Shown: positions 58,721-64,000 of the stretch, in pieces
Layout: each line of letters begins with the position of its first letter
Position numbering within the stretch: position 1 is the first letter of the stretch
Assembly (NCBI GenBank): GCA_050290225.1
Contig: JBNKHG010000052.1
Coordinates: 1 to 64,000, forward strand
Direction of reading: 5' to 3'
DNA from: JBNKHG01 sp050290225
GTDB taxonomy: Bacteria > Pseudomonadota > Gammaproteobacteria > Pseudomonadales > Cellvibrionaceae
Length of the DNA stretch: 64,000 nt
Translations under genes and position numbers: made by a program
Notes under the pieces: model-generated
Database searches by the model: none
What the model was told of the DNA's origin: nothing
The model's input: only the letters and a program-made list of their open reading frames with translations

Positions 58721-59323
58721 CTACTGACTGGTAACGACGAGGTAGCAGAGCAACTCCTCATCGCCGGCATTCTCGATGGTGTGCGCCAGATCGCCCCGGT
58801 AGTGGGCGGAGTCGCCTGCGGCGATGGGGCAGGCGTTGTCCCCGGAAATCACCCGCGCATGGCCCTTCGTCACCGTCAGCAATTCCTTGGTGCCCTCATA
58901 GTGCGGGGCGCTGGCGAGGCGGGCCCTCGGGGCCAGGCGCAGTTCGTAGAACTCAATATTCCTTTCCATGTGCAGTGGCGACAGGGTGCGAATCTGGCAC
59001 TCGTCGTCGGAGCGAAAGAGATTATTGGGGTCGTCGCCGTGAACGATTTCGATCGTGGAAGAAGCCCAGGGTTGATCCACCAGTTCGCCGATGGTGATAC
59101 CAAAAGCCTGGGCGATACGGAAGGTCACCGCCAGCGTGGGGTTGGCTTGGCCCCGCTCTATCTGGCTCAACATGGAGCGGCTCACCCCGGAGGCTGCCGC
59201 CAGTTGATCCAGGGTGAGTTTGTTCTTTTTGCGCAGCTCGGTAACCCGGTTGCAGAGAACCTGGCTTGCGGGATCGACGGGGGTAATCGTCTTATTCCCC
59301 GGAGTGACTTTGTTGGCGCTCAT
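58721..59323 (-). CDS. XRE-family regulator with cupin domain
   Basis: A 200-residue regulator. An XRE helix-turn-helix (LTLDQLAAASGVSRSMLSQIERGQANPTL, residues ~36-64) and a C-terminal cupin (EGTKELLTVTKGHARVISGD, GDSAHYRGDLAHTIEN). Such SutR/PuuR-like proteins usually control amino-acid or polyamine catabolism. Divergent from tdh-kbl and upstream of asparaginase, ALDH and panP on its own strand, so it could control both sides of the island; the effector is unknown. Confidence 0.9.
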   Translation of the reverse strand: MSANKVTPGNKTITPVDPASQVLCNRVTELRKKNKLTLDQLAAASGVSRSMLSQIERGQANPTLAVTFRIAQAFGITIGELVDQPWASSTIEIVHGDDPNNLFRSDDECQIRTLSPLHMERNIEFYELRLAPRARLASAPHYEGTKELLTVTKGHARVISGDNACPIAAGDSAHYRGDLAHTIENAGDEELLCYLVVTSQ

Positions 59324-59494
59324 AGGTGATATTCCGATATATAGGAAATTATTCTTGCATCCGGGAAACTTGAATTCTATGATGCTGGAATCAATTCTCG
59401 TATCTTAAACCCAGTAAGGCATAAAGTCAGCGCCCGGGCGCCGTCTTTTGTCTCACCTGGCGCTGACCCCCAATATTCAAAAGAGAATACCGTT

Positions 59495-60520
59495 ATGAAA
59501 GCGCTGGTAAAAAAAGAAGCCGCCCAGGGCCTGTGGCTGGAAGAGGTGCCCCTGCCGGAGATCGGCATCAATGACGTGCTGATCAAGGTCAAGCGCGCAG
59601 CCATCTGTGGGACCGATATGCATATTTATAACTGGGATACCTGGGCCCGGAAAACCATTCCCGTCCCCATGGTGGTGGGGCATGAATTTGTGGGTGAAAT
59701 TGTCGAAGTGGGCTCCAACGTGAACGACTTCCATCCCGGGCAGCTGGTGTCCGGGGAAGGGCATGTGGTTTGCGGCCGCTGTCGCAACTGTATGGCCGGT
59801 CGCCGTCACCTGTGCGCCCATACCAGCGGCATTGGCGTCAACCGCCCCGGTGCCTTTGCCGAGTACCTGGCCCTGCCCATGTCCAATGTCTGGGAGCATC
59901 GCCCGGGCATCGACCTGGATGTGGCGGCGCTGTTCGACCCCCTGGGCAACGCCGTTCATACGGCGCTGCAGTATGACCTGCTGGGCGAAGATGTGTTGAT
60001 TACCGGCGCCGGGCCCATTGGCGCCATGGCCGCGGCCGTCTGCCGGCACGCCGGTGCCCGACACGTGGTGATCACCGATATCAATCCCGATCGCCTGGAA
60101 CTGGCCGGACAGCTGGGTGCCACCGAAACCGTGGATGTCACCCGGGAGAACCTTGCCGATGTGCAGAATAAACTGGGCATGGCGGAAGGCTTCGACGTGG
60201 GCCTGGAAATGTCCGGCAACCCCTCGGCATTTAGGGATCTGCTGGCCAATATGTGCCACGGCGGCAAGGTGTCGATCCTGGGAATTCCCGAGCAGGAGAT
60301 GGCCATCGACTGGAGCATCGTGATTTTCAATATGCTGACGCTCAAAGGCATTTACGGCCGCGAGATGTACGAAACCTGGTACAAAATGTCAGTCATGGTG
60401 GAATCGGGGCTGGACATTTCGCCGGTGATCACTCATCGACTGGATTACACGGAATTTCAATGGGGTTTCGATGCCATGAATTCGGGCGAAGCCTGCAAAG
60501 TGATTTTAAACTGGGAATAG
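59495..60520 (+). CDS. tdh: L-threonine 3-dehydrogenase
   Basis: Oxidises threonine to 2-amino-3-ketobutyrate with NAD. The 341-residue zinc medium-chain dehydrogenase has AICGTDMHIYNWDTWARKT (catalytic zinc Cys and substrate loop), structural zinc cysteines in CGRCRNCMAGRRHLC, and GAGPIGAMAAAV. Length is standard. It is followed 70 bp later by kbl, the next enzyme, as in E. coli tdh-kbl in reverse order. AGAG ribosome site; divergent from the XRE-cupin gene. Confidence 0.96.
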   Translation: MKALVKKEAAQGLWLEEVPLPEIGINDVLIKVKRAAICGTDMHIYNWDTWARKTIPVPMVVGHEFVGEIVEVGSNVNDFHPGQLVSGEGHVVCGRCRNCMAGRRHLCAHTSGIGVNRPGAFAEYLALPMSNVWEHRPGIDLDVAALFDPLGNAVHTALQYDLLGEDVLITGAGPIGAMAAAVCRHAGARHVVITDINPDRLELAGQLGATETVDVTRENLADVQNKLGMAEGFDVGLEMSGNPSAFRDLLANMCHGGKVSILGIPEQEMAIDWSIVIFNMLTLKGIYGREMYETWYKMSVMVESGLDISPVITHRLDYTEFQWGFDAMNSGEACKVILNWE

Positions 60521-60590
60521 GGTTCTCCGGGGACTCGATCACATTGGCTGCCGCGAAATAGATCGGCAGCGGCAAAACGGAGCAAACGCA

Positions 60591-61793
60591 ATGTACGGAC
60601 AATTTCAAGAACACCTGGCGAAAGAGATCGCCGCCATCGAAGCTGCCGGCCTCTATAAGCGCGAACGCCTGATCACCACCCCCCAGGGGGCTCACGTAGG
60701 GGTAAACGTGGGAGCGAGTAGCGGCGCCGACGTGCTGAACCTCTGTGCCAACAACTACCTGGGACTGGCCCAGCACCCGGACGTCAATGCGGCGGCCAAA
60801 GAGGGGTTGGAAACCTGGGGCTACGGCATGGCCTCGGTGCGCTTTATCTGCGGTACCCAGACGCTGCACAAGCAATTGGAGGCCAAGCTGAGTGAATTTC
60901 TCGGCACCGAAGATACCATTCTCTATCCCTCATGCTTTGACGCCAACGGTGGCCTGTTTGAAACCCTGCTGGGTGCCGAGGACGCGATTATCTCCGACGC
61001 GTTGAACCACGCCAGCATTATCGACGGCGTGCGCTTGTGCAAAGCCCAGCGCTATCGTTATCGCAACAACGATATGGCTGACCTGGAGCAACAGTTGCAG
61101 GCGGCCGACAAAAACGGTGCGCGCTTCAAACTGATCAGCACCGACGGTGTGTTTTCCATGGACGGTTATATCGCGCGCCTCGATGAGATATGCGATCTGG
61201 CGGACAGGTACAACGCCCTGGTGCACTTCGACGATGCGCATGCCACCGGTTTTATCGGCGCTGGCGGTCGCGGTACACACGAATTCCGCAATTGCATGGA
61301 CCGGGTGGATATCATTACCGGCACCCTGGGCAAGGCGCTTGGCGGAGCCAGCGGTGGCTTTACCAGTGCCCGCGGGGAAATTGTAGAGCTTTTACGCCAG
61401 CGTTCGCGCCCCTACCTGTTTTCCAATACCGTGGCGCCGCCGGTGGTGGCCGGTGCCCTGAAAGCGTTGGCACTGGTGAGCGGTTCCAGCGAGTTGCGTG
61501 ATCGCCTCAAAGCCAATACCGCCATTTTTCGCGAGGGACTGGAAAAGCTCGGTTTTGAACTGCTGCCCGGTGAACATCCCATCGTGCCGGTGATGCTGCA
61601 CGACGCGGCGCTGGCGGTGAAATTCGCCGATGCCATGTTGCAGGAAGGCGTTTATGTGATTGCGTTTTCCTACCCGGTTGTGCCCAAAGGCAAGGCGCGA
61701 ATTCGCACCCAGATGTCCGCGGCGTTGACCGCGGATGATCTGGCGTTTGCGATTGAGGCTTTTGGCCGAGTGAAATCTAAACTCGGGTTGTAG
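60591..61793 (+). CDS. kbl: Glycine C-acetyltransferase (2-amino-3-ketobutyrate CoA ligase)
   Basis: Splits 2-amino-3-ketobutyrate with CoA to glycine and acetyl-CoA. The 400-residue PLP enzyme of the alpha-oxoamine synthase family has CANNYLGLAQHP, RFICGTQTLHKQLE, DDAHATGFIGAGGRG and PLP Lys in TGTLGKALGGASGG. Length is normal. GGAG ribosome site. Together with tdh it makes a threonine-to-glycine operon. The IS91-type fragment starts just after its TAG stop. Confidence 0.96.
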   Translation: MYGQFQEHLAKEIAAIEAAGLYKRERLITTPQGAHVGVNVGASSGADVLNLCANNYLGLAQHPDVNAAAKEGLETWGYGMASVRFICGTQTLHKQLEAKLSEFLGTEDTILYPSCFDANGGLFETLLGAEDAIISDALNHASIIDGVRLCKAQRYRYRNNDMADLEQQLQAADKNGARFKLISTDGVFSMDGYIARLDEICDLADRYNALVHFDDAHATGFIGAGGRGTHEFRNCMDRVDIITGTLGKALGGASGGFTSARGEIVELLRQRSRPYLFSNTVAPPVVAGALKALALVSGSSELRDRLKANTAIFREGLEKLGFELLPGEHPIVPVMLHDAALAVKFADAMLQEGVYVIAFSYPVVPKGKARIRTQMSAALTADDLAFAIEAFGRVKSKLGL

Positions 61794-61804
61794 TTGAATG
61801 GCCA

Positions 61805-61960
61805 TCACCCGGGAACACGCTTATCTACCCACTGATGCAAACGCACTTTCCGGCTTTTGTCGTTCATCCGGCATCGAGGGGGCGTACGCTACCTACCTAT
61901 GTACGCCCCGAATTTGAAGACTACCTCGAATGTGGGCGCTTGGAACACGGCTTTCCGCGG
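61805..61960 (+). pseudogene. IS91-type transposase N-terminal fragment
   Basis: A plus-strand frame reads LIYPLMQTHFPAFVVH, RGRTLPTYVRPEFEDYLECG and RLEHGFPRV, the N-terminal segment of IS91-family transposases. It lacks a credible start and breaks off after GFPRV, before the CxxC zinc motif and the catalytic domain that normally follow. Inside it is a perfect GGGGCGTAC/GTACGCCCC hairpin (61879-61909). It is a decayed mobile-element scrap directly after kbl. Confidence 0.8.
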
Positions 61961-62072
61961 GTAAAGCGCCTGCCGTTGGTGCCCCGGCACAGGTGCATGC
62001 TGTATGGCGGACCATGCTTCTTGTGCGTCCAGCTCGTGTATTTTGCGGGTGTACTTTATTGACTTGCCAGCG
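61961..62072. other. Intergenic
   Basis: No supportable feature is seen here; the sequence may be more of the eroded IS91-type element but shows no recognisable frame. Confidence 0.4.
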
Positions 62073-62717
62073 CTATATTTGAAAGTTTACCGCATTACCA
62101 TCCGCACAATACTCAACACTTGGCTCACTATAAACCTGCGCTTCCGGCTGTTTGAAATTGACTGTAATGGCGTTGATTTTTTTGCCCATACCCAGAGCAA
62201 TATTCTTAATCAGTTCTTTGAACTGCTTTTCAAAGAGAGGCTGTATTTCACCCTCAACCAACGCCTTGTATCCATAGTAAAGCGCTAGAGATTCGGCTTT
62301 ATCCTTCTCCTCTTCCATGGCCGCGGTGTCATTGACAAATGTATTTTTGTTTAAGGCCCAGCTTTTTTTGCTGTTGGGATATACGCTGACTTGATCAACC
62401 ATTTCAATTGAGGGGGCATTCACAACAAGATCGTCGCCACTCCAGCTGAAATCAAGATTTGAGTCCTGAAGATCGAGCTTATAATTGACACTGCTGGCCC
62501 ATAAAATTAAATACTCCCTGGTGCCCGGGCATACCGTATACACTCGAAATATATTTTTCTCTGTCAAAATTAGATCTTTCTTGGGAACCAGGGAGCTTAT
62601 AGTGATCTTATTATCGGGTTTGTTAATAAAATACTTTGCCCCTAGGAATCCAAGTATTCCTCCAACGACTAACAAGACCAAAACCAGAACCAGTGTATTG
62701 CCTTTTTGATTATGCAT
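62073..62717 (-). CDS. Single-helix membrane protein, possibly DUF4230-like
   Basis: A 214-residue protein with a basic N-terminus and one membrane helix at ~9-28 (TLVLVLVLLVVGGILGFLGA), so anchored with a periplasmic body. The body has IFRVYTVCPGTREYLILWAS and a later EEEKDKAESLALYYGYKALVE helix, a pattern like DUF4230 proteins, but similarity is only by eye. The gene is AT-richer than the 50-61 kb region. AAAGGAT is the ribosome site. Next to a methyltransferase gene and an IS91 scrap in a decayed area. Function unknown. Confidence 0.6.
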   Translation of the reverse strand: MHNQKGNTLVLVLVLLVVGGILGFLGAKYFINKPDNKITISSLVPKKDLILTEKNIFRVYTVCPGTREYLILWASSVNYKLDLQDSNLDFSWSGDDLVVNAPSIEMVDQVSVYPNSKKSWALNKNTFVNDTAAMEEEKDKAESLALYYGYKALVEGEIQPLFEKQFKELIKNIALGMGKKINAITVNFKQPEAQVYSEPSVEYCADGNAVNFQI

Positions 62718-62839
62718 TTCATATCCTTTGCTTAAGGTGAAGTAATATTGAATGACGCCAACGTTGCCAACAGCGGTTGAGTGTAGTCAGGTTCAGGCTG
62801 CTCAGTGGCTGAGGGTTGAGCGTTTTATTCGGCCCGCTA

Positions 62840-63487
62840 TTATGCTTTGATGCCGGATATCTCATATATCATACCACCATAGCGAGTTTCAAAAATACTA
62901 TTGGAAAAGCGCCTCTCAACCGAATTCCATGGGGAGACTTTAAAGTACTCTTCGGTATAGCCGTACTGCTTGCCAATGGCTAAAACGAGGTTGAAAACGA
63001 AACCGGGAAGATTTTCTGGCGTCTTGCCATCCAAAATGGCAAAGTGACCGCCTGATAAGAGTGCGTTATAGGCCTTTTCTATCACGAGGTCATATTCCGG
63101 TATGTAGCCAAAAACACCGGTGGCCTATACTGCATCCACTCCGACAGGAAAATTGAACAACGTCAAATCAGTTTCTATAAGCTCAATATTACTCCAGTTA
63201 TTCATGCGAGCTTTCCGGCGAGCCACTTCCAGCATACCCGGGGCGATGTCAACGCCGATGATCCTGCCTTGCGGCCCGACCTTTTCCAGAATGAGGGGGA
63301 AATTTAAACCAGTACCACACCCCAGCTCTAACACAGTGTCGCCCGGCTTCAAATCCAGGCGATCATCGACCTCAGACCGATATGTCCGCATTCTGAGCCC
63401 CACCAGCCTGAACAGGATAGTGGCAAAATCGTAGCGACCGGCGCCCGCATCGTAGAGGTGCTTCACTTTCTCCCGTGGTATAGCCAT
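62840..63487 (-). pseudogene. Class I methyltransferase interrupted by in-frame TAG
   Basis: Reads as a 215-codon SAM-dependent methyltransferase except for a TAG at 63125-63127. N-terminal part: VLELGCGTGLNFPLI (SAM motif I), IIGVDIAPGMLEVARR (motif II), then NFPVGVDAV before the TAG. The same frame continues at once with ATGVFGYIPEYDLVIEKAY and SGGHFAILDGK to a normal end at 62840; family members have a continuous DAV-x-AT stretch here. TTG or CAG to TAG would account for it. Good AAGGAGA site before the ATG. Product without read-through loses the C-terminal third. Sequencing error or read-through are alternatives. Confidence 0.8.
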
Positions 63488-63823
63488 GGGTTCTCCTTTG
63501 GCTTAGCGCCCGCATTTGGGGCTGTAGTGAAACCTATAGGCTGCCTGGCCCGCGCTTTTTGCGGGTGTTTGTGCTGCTGATTATTATGAGTGTCGATAAC
63601 TTGCAATCCTGGTGATTCGCCGGCTGTATGCTAAAACATTAACCTGAATACCCACTTTGGCACCTTTAATATCCTTATAAACTGTGTCGCCATTGCTCAG
63701 TCGAATATTTGAGTTGCTTGCTTATCAGCGGCCTTAAATACGTCGCTTCCAGTTGAGTTGATGTTGATATCTCTGTGAGTCATAACTGCGTGTTTAGTAG
63801 ACCCGCTGCTCCATTAAACACTT
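63488..63823. other. Intergenic region with possible debris
   Basis: 336 bp with no credible complete gene. On the minus strand near 63600-63720 one frame reads RLSNGDTVYKDIKGAKVGIQ without a start, and a neighbouring frame has a 28-codon ORF, which may be remnants of a decayed gene. A CCCGC/GCGGG hairpin lies at 63549-63565. Nothing further is supportable. Confidence 0.45.
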
Positions 63824-64000
63824 TTAGGCTTTTTTTGCCATAAAAATGGCGACTCGCTCCAGCCCCGCGTCACGATGGACCTCCCCTTTGTGAAATTCAT
63901 CGCTTTCAATCATTGCCAGAAGGTTGCGTCGCTGAGGATAGCGAACAAATATAAAATGATCCCACCTGTCAGCGAGCATACAGTCCTCGCGATTACTAAA
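63824..64000 (-). CDS. DUF1330-like protein, C-terminal part
   Basis: The open minus-strand frame running off the window edge ends at a TAA (63824-63826). The 58 visible residues include DRWDHFIFVRYPQRRNLLAM and IESDEFHKGEVHRDAGLERV, the C-terminal pattern of DUF1330/ABM-like small ferredoxin-fold proteins. The start lies outside the window. Function unknown; nothing in the neighbours suggests one. Confidence 0.7.
   Translation of the reverse strand, partial: FSNREDCMLADRWDHFIFVRYPQRRNLLAMIESDEFHKGEVHRDAGLERVAIFMAKKA

Noticed and set aside
61835..62062. Independent 75-codon gene after kbl
   Set aside because: Its first part is a transposase fragment whose similarity starts upstream of the ATG, and the rest is unrelated sequence.

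Overview
The window looks like a chromosomal segment of a marine heterotrophic gammaproteobacterium, most likely of the Cellvibrionales/Cellvibrionaceae type. This rests on gene content and protein style: a long TonB-dependent receptor, neighbouring yaeQ and arfB genes, a soluble NAD-linked Fds formate dehydrogenase, a sugar-acid (De Ley-Doudoroff type) operon with a Na+/sugar symporter, and PanP-type aspartate decarboxylase. The genus cannot be fixed from this sequence alone. There is no rRNA, tRNA, CRISPR array, prophage or intact insertion sequence.

Layout. 0.4-6 kb: ABC exporter, a palindromic repeat element, a DUF2058 gene and a TonB receptor. 6-10.4 kb: a minus-strand cluster of a vWA lipoprotein (interrupted by an in-frame TAG), an ECF sigma factor, a membrane-anchored probable anti-sigma protein and a pseudouridine synthase. 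10.7-18.7 kb: YgiQ, a CBS protein, YaeQ, ArfB, a metallo-beta-lactamase-fold enzyme, a TetR regulator with a clear operator, two glutathione S-transferases and a CnoX/YbbN-like thioredoxin. 18.8-23.6 kb: a second ABC exporter, then serC-serA and a small NIF3/YqfO-like gene. 23.8-29 kb: Nudix hydrolase, glutathione-dependent formaldehyde oxidation genes (fghA, frmA) with a divergent LysR gene, a 230-bp heptad-repeat array and a CobW-type GTPase. 29-38.7 kb: a sugar-acid catabolic locus (symporter, SMP-30 lactonase, IlvD/Edd dehydratase, KDPGal aldolase, KDGal kinase, SDR dehydrogenase, GntR/FCD regulator) containing an internally deleted second GntR gene and probable sulfatase debris. 39-45 kb: fdsG-fdsB-fdsA-fdhD-fdsD. 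45-50 kb: GYD protein, nicotinamidase, nicotinate phosphoribosyltransferase, SelO, HAD phosphatase. 50-61.8 kb: an amino-acid catabolic island (LysR, omega-amino acid:pyruvate transaminase, acylating aldehyde dehydrogenase, PanP decarboxylase, aldehyde dehydrogenase, asparaginase, XRE-cupin regulator, tdh, kbl). 61.8-64 kb: a decayed accessory end with an IS91-type transposase scrap, a lipid-anchor-free membrane protein of unknown role, a methyltransferase broken by a second in-frame TAG, and a partial DUF1330-like gene.

How genes work together. frmA and fghA with the fds operon give a complete formaldehyde to formate to CO2 route. The 29-38 kb genes fit import of a hexose, oxidation to a lactone and acid, dehydration, phosphorylation and aldol cleavage to pyruvate and glyceraldehyde-3-phosphate; similar AT-rich motifs in the two opposing promoters suggest one GntR regulator controls both arms. 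The 50-59 kb genes can be read as asparagine to aspartate to beta-alanine to malonate semialdehyde to an acyl-CoA, an assembly I do not recognise as a described operon.

The most unusual observations are: two otherwise intact genes each interrupted by exactly one in-frame amber codon; a GntR gene collapsed by deletion between two AIV(Q/R)G-coding stretches; short tandem repeats (7, 10 and 15 bp) that repeatedly include or touch gene stop codons; dispersed heptad arrays with orientation switches; and the asparagine/beta-alanine gene island.
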